Source: Ceratorhiza oryzae-sativae
Lineage: Eukaryota; Basidiomycota; Agaricomycetes; Cantharellales; Ceratobasidiaceae
DNA: 64,000 nucleotides
Assembly: GCA_030998015.1 (NCBI GenBank)
Contig: JARWMV010000241.1
Coordinates: forward strand, 1,116,001-1,180,000
Direction of reading: 5' to 3'
Position numbers and translations under genes: made by a program. Positions 24,596-33,919 of this stretch are shown here, one piece after another (position 1 is the first letter of the stretch; each line of letters begins with the position of its first letter). The notes under the pieces are model-generated. The model was not told the origin of the DNA and made no database searches. It saw nothing but the letters and a program-made list of their open reading frames with translations.

Positions 24596-25979
24596 TCTTT
24601 TACCAACTCATTGTTGGTTGTTTCTACATCCTCTACAACTGCCTTGTATCCCAACATCTTGGCTGAGGGACATTTGGCAGCAATATGGCTGCAACCTCCA
24701 CAGTTGTAGCAAGTATTTGTCCCTTTTCCTTTTCCTGCACTATCCAGGTCCATTGCATCTGGGTCTTTTGCCTTGGGGGCTGCTGGTGGGTGATTGTTCT
24801 TCTTTATGTCCTTAAAGGATTCTTGTACATTGGAGTTGCTACAGTCATAGCAAACAGTAGGAACTGTGAAGCCCTTCATGTTGGGCCCAATGGCCACAAT
24901 TTGGCCCTTCACCGCTTTACCATCCTTGATCTTGTATACCCACTCCCTGTTCCTGAACTTTTCCTTGGGGGATTGCTTTGGGTGGTTGTTGGCTTACTGG
25001 ATGAGGTGTTATTGCTGCTAGACTTGTTGCCTCCATGGGATGCTCTTTTGCTACCAAACAAGATAAGGTGACAGTTGATTTCCAGGGCCTGCTGGGTGAG
25101 CTGGGCAAAGGTCTTAGTGCAGGGATCATAGTTTTGAGCCACCATGCTGTCTGTTACATTGGATGATAGGCCATTGTAGAACTGATTGCGCATGGCTGCA
25201 TTGTTGTAATTGAGCCCAGTTGAGTATAGGTTGAACAGGGTGAGATAGTCTTGGACCATCTTGGATTGTTTCAATTTCTGCCATTTATTGTGGTTATTTT
25301 CAGTGTGGTTCAAGTCCCCATAATGGGTGGTGAATTCCTGCCAAAACAGGTTGGCATCATGAAGCCATGGGATTGTGGTTCCAGGGTTTAGGATTTCAAA
25401 TTCTTCATACAAGTTGACCCATTTGGCAGCAGATCCTTCTAGATAGGATGTGATAAAGGCAACCACCTGGTCAGCAGAGTGTCCACTCATGTTTGTGTTG
25501 ATATATCAAGCACATGCAATTCTAAAGGAGATGGTGTCTTCATGCTTTGTGCCATCAAACTTTTGGGGAGAAGCCATTTTAACCTTGGTGGTTGATCTGC
25601 TAGTGGTAATAGCAGCTGCTGGTTGTGGGTGGGTCACACTGGAGGAGGGTTGTACTTGGGCAGCACCTGAGCCACCCAAGGAAGTGTTGATTTGCACTTC
25701 AATGCACATAATAGAGGTTTGGAGTATTGCTAACATGCCTAATAGGTTGTTAACATTGGTGGCCAGCCTGGCCACATTGGCATCTATCTTTGTTTGGTTT
25801 GTAATAAGTTTTGCTTCAAGCAAGTCTGTGTAGGTTTTGTTATTATGTTCAACATCTACAATATCATTTTGGAGGTTGTTGGTTTGTTTGTGCAGTTTGT
25901 CCATTGACTGAAGCATATAAACAACCTTTTCTCCATCAGACATGTTTGCCTAAGCAGGGGTAGAGGGTTGTGATGCCAT
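24592..25979 (-). pseudogene. gag of the complete chromovirus
   Basis: Starts at MASQPSTPA (25,979, with one in-frame TAG) or at MSDGEKVVYM (25,943). An N-terminal helical region (YTDLLEAKLITNQTKIDANV) is followed by the retrotransposon gag core (AAKWVNLYEEFEIL, FWQEFTTHYGDL, 25,440-25,270). The basic tail leads to a CCHC knuckle CYNCGGCSHIAAKC near 24,690. One stop (about 25,505) and one frameshift (about 24,912) break the frame. The last codons overlap the pol frame by ATGA at 24,592-24,595. Confidence 0.85.
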
Positions 25980-26002
25980 TTCAGGGAAATCTCTGATAAA
26001 TT

Positions 26003-28213
26003 CTAGGAATGATAGAGGTGATAGGGGATTACAGGGAATTGAGAGTTGTTTTGGTAATAGAAGATCTTGGTACCCTGCACAAGTCTATAAATTTCAAAGT
26101 TTTCAATCCCCCCAAATCTCAGCCACATGTAGTCCAAGTCCCAACTCTTGGTGTCCTGGCAACAATGTGGAGGTTCCACCCTCTTTAGTTTAGTTTGATC
26201 CCTCAGGAGTGCTCCTTGGGGAAGATCAATTTGGGCTGCCTGTTACAGGTCAGGGTACACTTAAATATCTAGAGCTTAAGCAAAGGTAGATATGTTAGTA
26301 TACACTAATCATACTCAATACTTCTTAGACTAGAGTAAGAAGGCTCAAAGTAATTGCAATGCAATCAAGTAACACTCAAGGTAGTCTTAATCTTTCACAG
26401 TGTAAACTGACTAATTTATAGGTATAAACAGCAAGACTACTATGGTCAGGTTCCCTTAAATATCTTAAATGTAGTTCAGCCCTAGTTGCTTGGACTAACT
26501 GATACTAATCTTAATACTAGACTTAAGCAATAGCTTATAGGATAGATGGTGGGCTGCCGAATGCATGTACTTCCTCAGCTACAGGTACTTAGATTTCCTC
26601 TAATAGCTGGTACTTAATGTCATGCTCAATCAGGCAATATTGTATACTTATATATCTCTGTATATAATATACAACAAATCAGACAGTATATAACTAATAT
26701 GGTACTTTATTCCTCAGTACTAGTTATATAAGAAATCACACACAGACAAGAGAAATAGAAAGAGAAAAAGAAACCAATAACCAGTCTGGGTTGAGTAGAG
26801 GAGTGAAGGGTGGTCTGGAAGAGCCTCAGAGGAGGTCCTTTTATACCCTGAGGAGGGCATTCCAGAGCCAAATAGATACATGCATGCCAGTGCAATCATC
26901 AAAAGAGGGTACTGCTATACTTGGGGTACACCCTGGCCCAGTATAGGATAAGAGAGTAAAGACAGGGTGTGGATTGAAGGCATTGATGCTTCTGAGACCT
27001 GCTATTGGCTTGTAGATCATATTATCATAGTATATACATGTAATGAACAGAGGCTACATCTCAGTGAGTCATAAGGTGAGTCAGAGAAGCTTCTGGATCA
27101 ATTTGGAAGGCTCTCCCGACTCACTGGAGTCATTAGATCTTGATTGATGGTCCAGTAAGATTCTAATGATCTTTGGGCCATTCCGGCACAAGGATCCAGT
27201 GGATCGCGACGATCTTCGGGCAGCAGATACTGCTGAAGATTAGCTATCAATAGAGCATAAGATTGCCATCATAGAGTAAGCAGTTGCCGAGATATGAGCA
27301 GTGCAATGTTGTAATCAATATCTCCTGATAAAAGGAAATATCGCCACCTCTGTATCTCTCTGAGATCTTATCGTAAAATCTTAATAAAATATGCGATGAA
27401 GAGCGGGAATTTTGTACTATTTAATGGAACAGAAAATAGTACAATTTGGAGTGCATACAAATTCAAGTATTTCACAAATTAATTACAGAGGCATCACTTG
27501 AGGTTGGCAGAGCAGACTAAATTAATAGAAAAATGTTAGTGATCCATAACACTGCCAGAAGGGGTGCTTCTTCCTGGATTGGCAAGCCTGTGCCACTTAG
27601 AAAGGTAGGGTGAGGGAGGTCTGATGCCATTGAGAAGACAGGGAAGGCATACTTGTGGGGTGCAGTTGTTTCTTGGACTAGTGCTTGTAGTTCAAGATGG
27701 TCTTGGAGGAGGCATAGATAGTCCTTCTGGTGTTCATGCAACCACTTGATGAGGTATGCACAGTGGGCCTTGGTTTTGTGAAGTTTCTCACAGGCGTCTT
27801 TGTACCTATTACAGTAATGACAATACCTGTTTTGGAAAATTTCAATGGTATCTTGTAGGTGATGAAGGAGTTGTTGGCCAAGGTTCTCCAGCTTATAGCT
27901 GATGACAGGGTATGATTTAGTAGTATAAGAATTTGTCCTTCTCAGGACAGTAAGGGCAGCATGCTGGGGAAGTGACTGTGTTTGCCTGATGGCAAATTTT
28001 GCACTCAGGGGCACCTGGCTTGGTAACAAAGGCTTGTTGGGCTTGTCCAACTTTCTGGGGACAGACTTTGACAATTTTCACACAGTTAAAATTGATGTGC
28101 CCAGCCTCTTCAAGGATGTCTTTGACAGAGTTGAGAGTGAAGCAGTGGATAGACAGGTGTCTGAACCACCCACACAATTGGCAGTGCTGGTCTTCTGTAA
28201 AAGGTTGTGCCAC
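26003..28213 (-). pseudogene. Extra ORF upstream of gag in the chromovirus
   Basis: Between the 5' LTR and gag lies a frame not expected in canonical gypsy elements. It starts near 28,213 (QPFTEDQHCQLCGWFRHLSI; the start codon reads GTG). It has Cys/His clusters (CQLC...HC, CKICHQ...CCPYC) suggesting metal binding, then after one frameshift near 27,950 a helical region with YCHYCNRYKDACEKLHKTKA. It continues across solo LTR copy 6 (duplication ctgcc) in the same frame to a stop at 26,003 (ending PVIPYHLYHS). The length is about 340 codons. The family is unknown to me. Confidence 0.65.
26241..27551 (-). repeat. Solo LTR, 1.3-kb family, copy 6
   Basis: Full length, with an exact duplication ctgcc (26,236-26,240 and 27,552-27,556). 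It interrupts the extra ORF of the complete chromovirus, so it postdates that insertion. Confidence 0.92.
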
Positions 28214-28623
28214 TGAGGGCTGTGTGTTCTGTCAGAGATGTACTTGAGTGAGCAAGATAGAACAGGAAGAAAAATAGACCCTTTCCCAAGTCTATGGGAA
28301 AAGGAAGGTGATCACTGTTGCTCAGCTACTTAAGGGCAATGAGTGACCCCACCTCTTGTTGATGAAAGAGATTAGAGAACCAAAGCTTGTTATGACATGT
28401 GAGGGACCCAACCTTTGGTCAGTGAGCAGCCATGTCCACAAGGACTGATAGCACTTCAACTGATATAGGTATACAAGGTTTCACAGAGGCATGTATAGGG
28501 CAATGATATCTTGTGGCTGTGGATAGGTGGAGTAGGATTGAGGAAGGCAATGGAGTGTTATCTTGAGATGATGCCAACAGTGTTCCAGACATATCCCAGA
28601 CAACACTGAGACTTACAATTGAA

Positions 28624-28636
28624 AAGAACTTGACCT
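28624..28636 (-). promoter_or_regulatory. Self-priming primer-binding site
   Basis: Two bases inside the 5' LTR the minus strand reads AGGTCAAGTTCTT. Its exact 13-nt complement AAGAACTTGACCT occurs inside the same LTR (28,701-28,713), about 35 bp downstream of TATATAAA (28,741-28,748), where the transcript 5' end is expected. This is the arrangement of Tf1/sushi-type chromoviruses, which prime reverse transcription with their own mRNA 5' end instead of a tRNA. Confidence 0.8.
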
Positions 28637-28638
28637 GA

Positions 28639-29000
28639 TGTCAACAACAACAAGTCAGGCAACAAGAAAAATAGTAAGATAAGAACTTGTATTCAACAAG
28701 AGGTCAAGTTCTTGAGGAGTCCTCTGCAAACTTGACCTGGTTTATATACATGATACAAGCCACATCATAACAAACAAGTCTGTACAGTGAGTCATGACCA
28801 ATAAGAGATAGAAGCAACTGCAGAACTGTGGAATTTCACATCAGAGTTGAAATACATCTTGGTTATGGGTCCAGAGCATCCCTTGAGTCACATGACACAG
28901 ATATACCATAAAAGGCAAGTATGTTTTGAAAATGGTCTCATAAAATGTAATAAATCAAGAAAATATTATAGGGTGGATATATGCATGTCAGTTCATGACA
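28639..29000 (-). repeat. 5' LTR of the complete chromovirus
   Basis: 362 bp, TGTCATGAAC...GTTGTTGACA in sense orientation. It contains TATATAAA at 28,741-28,748 and the 13-nt segment complementary to the primer site. Close in length (362 against 359 bp) and sequence to the 3' LTR. Confidence 0.92.
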
Positions 29001-29005
29001 CTTTC

Positions 29006-29157
29006 TGGTTTCTCCATGTTCTTATGAACTTCCATGGATGCTTTAGCCTTGTCCCATATCTTCTCCATGTGTTCTTTCATTGTCTCTACTGCCAGCTCTG
29101 TCTGACCAGTGCCTGGCTCCCTCATCATTTCCCATGAGTGCCTGGTTCCATACACTG
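29006..29157 (-). pseudogene. Ty3/gypsy element D, upstream fragment
   Basis: Minus strand reads TGQTELAVETMKEHMEKIWDK and KASMEVHKNMEKPE, the helical linker after the integrase core. It joins in frame to the chromodomain fragment at 20,713. It stops abruptly at solo LTR copy 7 with flank cactg. Confidence 0.75.
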
Positions 29158-30473
29158 TGTTTCAGGTCAGTGTACACTCAAATATCTAGAGCTTAAGCAA
29201 ATGTAGATATGTTAGTATACACTAATCATACTCAATATTTCTTAGACTAGAGTAAGAAGGCTCAAAGTAGTTGCAATGCAATCAAGTAACACTCAAGGTA
29301 GTCTTAATCTTTCACAGTGTAAACTGACTAATTTATAGGTATAAACAGCAAGACTACTATGGTCAGGTTCCCTTAAATATCTTAAATGTAGTTCAGCCCT
29401 AGTCACTTGGACTAACTGATACTAATCTTAATACTAGACTTAAGCAATAGCTTATGGGATAGATGGTGGGCTGCCTAATGCATGTACCTCCTCAGCTACA
29501 GGTACTTAGATTTTGTCTAACAGCCAATACTTAATGTCACACTCAATCAGGCAATACTGTATCCTTATACATCTCTATATATAAGATACAATGACTCAGA
29601 CAGTATATAACTAATATGGTACTTTATTCCTCAGTACTAGTTATATAAGAAATCACACACAGACAAGAGAAAAATAGAAAGAGAAAAAAGGAAACCAATA
29701 ACCAGTCTGGGTTGAGTAGAGTAGTGAAGGGGGGTGCTCTGGAAGGGCCTCAGAGGAGGTCCTTTTATACCCTGAGGAGGGCATTCCAGAGCCAAATAGA
29801 TACATGCATGCCAGTGCAATCATCAAAAGAGGGTACTGCTATACTTGGGGTACACCCTGGCCCAGTATAGGATAAGAGAGTAAAGACAGGGTGTGGATCA
29901 AAGGCATTGATGCATCTGAGACCTGCTATTGGCTTGTAGATCATATTATCATAGTATATACATGTAATGAACAGAGGCTACATCTCAGCGACTCATAAAG
30001 TGAGTCAGAGAAGCTTCTGGATCAATTTGGAAGGCTCTCCTGACTCACTGGAGTCATTAGATCCTGATTGATGGTCCAGTAAGATTCTAATGATCTTTGG
30101 GCCATTCCAGCACAAGGATCTGGTGGATCGCAATGATCTTCTCGCAGCAGATACCGCCAAAGATTAGCTATCGATAGAGCATAAGATCGCTTTGATAGCA
30201 TAAGCGGTTGCCAAGATATGAGCAGTGCAATGTTATAATCAATATCTCCTGATAAGAGGAAATATTGCAACCTCTATATCTCCCTGAGTTCTTAAGATAA
30301 AATCACGATAAAATATGCGTTGGAAAGAGGAGAGTTTATACTATTTAATGGAACACCAATAGTACGAATTCAGACACATACAGAGTCATTTAATTTCAGG
30401 AAAATTACAGAGGCATTGCTTGAGGTTGGCAGAGCAGACTAAAATAACAGAAAAATGTTAGTAATCCATAACA
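29158..30473 (-). repeat. Solo LTR, 1.3-kb family, copy 7
   Basis: Full length and CpG-poor. Left flank cactg and right flank atcac differ. cactg equals the right flank of copy 1, and atcac is the reverse complement of the right flank of copy 4. It is one of the two inverted LTRs whose recombination best explains the split Tc1 and gypsy elements. Confidence 0.9.
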
Positions 30474-31852
30474 ATCACTCCTACATGTTTGGTGAATGCA
30501 TGTATATGCAAGCAGAAATATTTTAGTTGGGGCTCAGTGCTATTTAAGCTCAATTAGGCCTGTTTTTAACTTGGATATACCCCTCCTGACAATGCTGAAA
30601 ACTCTACCTGCTGAAAGGCTAAACTTGGTGCTTTCTCTTCTAGATGCAGGGCACACCCATTCCCAAATCATGGATAAGGTGCCTGTTAAATCTGGTACTA
30701 TCTCTAAGATTGCCAAGAAGCATCACCCAAACCTTCCCAAGTCAGCTGGTGGGCATCCTTGAAAATTGAGCCATGGTGCTACCCACTATGCCATCTATCT
30801 AGTCACCAATAACAACAATGTATCAACCTGCCAGGCAACCCAGAGACTATGTGCTCTTACAGGGCAATCAATTCATCCTAAAACAGTCAAACACACCTTG
30901 AAATCAGCAGGTCTTGTGCCAGTAAAGAAGCAACAAAAACTGCAGCTTGCACCTGAACGCATGGAGGCCTGCCTTAATTTTGCTAAAATTCACAAAGACT
31001 GGACTGTTGAGGACTGGTGCTGTGTTCTATGGTCAGACAAGACCAAAATCAATTGTTTAGGCTTGGATGGCATCCACTGGGGCTGGAAATGCAAGGGAGA
31101 GGGCCTGTCTAATTGCCTGGTGGTCCCATTGGCCAATTTTGGTGGCAGATCTATTATGTTTTGGGGGTGTTTCAGTTGGCAGGGAGTGGGGATTGGGTGT
31201 TGGTTACTTCAGAATTTAATGAAGGAAGGCTATGTTGATATTTTAGAGAACAAATTTCTGTGGAGTCTTGCAGCCTTGGGGCTCCAAGAACTGGAGGTGA
31301 TATTCCAGCAAGATAATGCCAGCTCTCACAAAGTGACATATGCCTCAATTGGTTCAAACACCATGGCATAGAGCTAATGAAATGGCCCTCTATGTCCCCA
31401 GACCTCAATCCTATCAAGGATATGTTGGCAGAATTGAAAAGACACCTGGGAGAGTATGATACTCCCCTAGGTGGGATTTTAGAGTTATGGGATCATGTTA
31501 AGAGTGTCTGGTGCAGGTATGATGAGGAATCCTGTCAAAAACTGATTGAGATCATGCCTAAAGCATATGGATTTAGTCATCAAGTGCAAAGGGGATTCAA
31601 TCCCATATTTATTTTGCTTATTCTATCACACATGTATTCATGGGACAAAACATCTTCCAAGTGCCTTGTGTCATGTTTTAGCTATATCTCACCTGTTTGT
31701 TGACCAAACACCATGTATTGATATTTGTTATGTAGCCTAGTCACTATGCTCTCAATCGATGTTTTTCATATGTGCATGCATGCATCTGATCCAAAGTTAT
31801 GGGTGTTTCAAGTGTGAGCCAACTTTTTTGGAAGATGTTTTGTCTCATACTG
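30474..31852 (+). pseudogene. Tc1/mariner transposase element, right part
   Basis: The transposase reads from MLKTLPAERLNLVLSLL (30,592) through an HTH region, a stop at a former CGA (30,760), SDKTKINCLG with the first catalytic Asp (about 31,035), IMFWGCFSWQ, and FQQDNASSHK with the second Asp (about 31,305). After a frameshift comes WPSMSPDLNPIKDML, where the third acidic residue (normally PIE) is Lys. The right end GTCTCATACTG is followed by TA (31,853-31,854). The left inverted repeat is absent here but present in reverse at 13,661-13,895. Confidence 0.88.
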
Positions 31853-31854
31853 TA

Positions 31855-32290
31855 GTAAGTGGCACCTATGTTTCAACACCTTCACAATTGCCAGCATCTC
31901 CTTGTTGTATATGTCATAGTTGCATTCTGCTGGGGGCATTGCCTTTGACAAGTAGCTTACTGGGTTTAGTAGGCCATCTTCTCCATATTGTGTAAGTACT
32001 GCTCCTGTGGTGTATCCTGAAGCATCTAACTCAATGTAGAATGGTTTTGCTTGGTCTGGTTGGACCAGGAGTGGTGCTTCTGTGAGCTTCTGCTTCAGTG
32101 TTTGGAAAGCTTCTTCTCACTCTTCTGTCCATTCCCATTTTGTGTCCTTTTTGCATAATTCATACAAGCATTTGGCTGTTCCAGAGAAGTCACAAATGAA
32201 CTGTCTTAGCCAGTTGTGGAATCTCAGGAATTCAAGCATTTCCATGATGTTTGTTGGCTTGTGTCACAAGTCACAATCAAAGGTCTCATG
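31855..32290 (-). pseudogene. Ty3/gypsy RT-RNase H fragment, 5' half of element C
   Basis: Minus-strand frame RFHNWLRQFICDFSGTAK, then EWTEE, YIELDASGYTTGAVLTQYG, then YNKEMLAIVKVLKHRCHLL, ending exactly at the TA beside the Tc1 end. The next expected residues, EGxEHP, are encoded at 13,898 on plus after the other Tc1 end. So this is the upstream half of element C. It fades out before solo LTR 32,422. Confidence 0.85.
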
Positions 32291-32421
32291 GCTAACCATC
32301 ATTTTTCCCTTTATTTACCCTTTTCATCTTGTGGCTTGACCACCCTGCTTTCATGAGTAAGCACCTCCACCTGCTTGCTGAGCCTTGTCCTATTATTAGT
32401 TGCTCACTTACTGATCACTGC

Positions 32422-32941
32422 TGTCAGAGCTACAACCTGAACAGTAATGTCAAACACCTAAGTGGTGATGACAAGCCTATGGGCAGCAATGCCGGAGGCT
32501 TTACTGATGACATCCAAGGTAGGACACACAGCAAGGGTGCGATGAGACACAAGGATGTAGGAGTAAGTGCGCTTGTCCTTAAGAGGACTGGGCAGGGACT
32601 ATGGACAGGTAAGTCACACAGGTAGTAGAGGGGATATGACGGGAGGTCAAGTTCTGAGGCTTAAGGCTCTCAGACTCTCCCTTATATATTCATGCAATGA
32701 GCTATATCAAATACACATATGGTGCAAGACAACTATTGTACAATGTAAGAATGGTGCCATGTAACAGAATATTCTAGAAGGTACAAGCAGAATGTAAACA
32801 ACAACAAGGTCATGTGATCATGTAAGTAATTCTATGCATATATCCGATTAAACAGGACTTGTCCAAAAAATATGAAAAAGAGAGGTTTATAAAATATATG
32901 AAAATCATAATAAAATCCGCATCATTGTCTAGGCCATGACA
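32422..32941 (-). repeat. Solo LTR, 0.52-kb family, copy 2
   Basis: Inverse of the copy at 18,371, with an exact duplication actgc (32,417-32,421 and 32,942-32,946). It lies in unassigned CpG-poor DNA. Confidence 0.9.
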
Positions 32942-32946
32942 ACTGC

Positions 32947-33909
32947 CATTCACCTTACTCATGCTACTATTATGAGTTACTTGCTGACTGATGGACATAC
33001 TATTATTAGTTACTGGCTGACTGATCACTGCCATTCATTCTTACTCCTCCTGCATGTACACTTAGTCACCCCATTGGTTAGAATAGTATAGAAGAAAGCT
33101 GGTCTACCCCAGCTTGCTCTACCTTGTCAATTCCCCTCTAAAGCATCCTGTGTGAAGAACAGTCCCCAGCTGACTTATTAGCTTAAGTAATGGCTAGAAG
33201 GGCCTTGAGTCAAGGCCATGTTGGAAGCCCCAGCTCTAAGCATCTGACTTAGCCACTGCCCACAGTTGCTTATTCAGCAACAGGTGTCCATCAGCCACAA
33301 GCACATAAGTGCATACAATGTCAAGCCACAAGACAGTAGACACTCACCAGGCATCAAGCCAAGACAAGCCAAGCATCAGTAGTAGTCAGGACATAGTTCA
33401 GACCTAGTAAGGGCACTAGCCACTTGTAAAGCAAAGTCCAACAACCACTTCAGAGGATGTGACATTGTAGAGCAAGCTACCACCGATCTGTGGCAACAAC
33501 AATCCTTTCCCCAAAGGAATAATCCATTAATATTGTCACAAGCCCTGCTCCTGACATGTTATTGATTTCATTTGTGATATGCCTCTTGTGTTTCCTTGAT
33601 TTTGCCTGCTTTTTGCAACATGTACTTGTACATGTGCTCCCATCTTTGCCTACTCTTACTTGTGTTACTTGCCCTTCCCTATTCTTGCTTACACTCACTG
33701 ACACTTGCTTCCTGTTGCTTGTACTGTGTTAGCCATCACTTGTACTTACATGTTGCTTGCCATCTGTGCCCCAAACAGTAATTTAAGCAAGTCTGTGAAA
33801 CATCTCTGGTCTCCAGAGCACTTTACCTCATCTATTCACCCATTTCACTACTCTGAGACTCAGTATTTCCCTCTAGGGATTTCCCCCAGCTGTCTATGCA
33901 TTGTAAGTT
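32947..33909. other. Unassigned leader of gypsy F, possible 5' LTR
   Basis: CpG-poor non-coding sequence before the gag of element F. Pyrimidine-rich with repeated TTGCTTGT/TTACTTGT words at 33,620-33,760. It probably contains the 5' LTR and leader of F, but I cannot place its edges because no second copy is in the window. Confidence 0.35.
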
Positions 33910-33919
33910 GTGACAAATA

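Larger units (their letters stand above)
20719..29000 (-). mobile_element. Near-complete Ty3/gypsy chromovirus with both LTRs
   Basis: The LTRs at 20,719-21,077 and 28,639-29,000 are about 360 bp and closely similar, and the outer duplication ctttc (20,714-20,718, 29,001-29,005) is exact. Minus-strand order from 5' is LTR, self-priming site, an extra ORF, gag with CCHC knuckle, protease, RT, RNase H, integrase, chromodomain, polypurine tract, LTR. A solo LTR (copy 6) interrupts the extra ORF. A handful of stops, a frameshift and catalytic substitutions disable it. It is the youngest complete gypsy in the window and is nested in element D. Confidence 0.92.
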
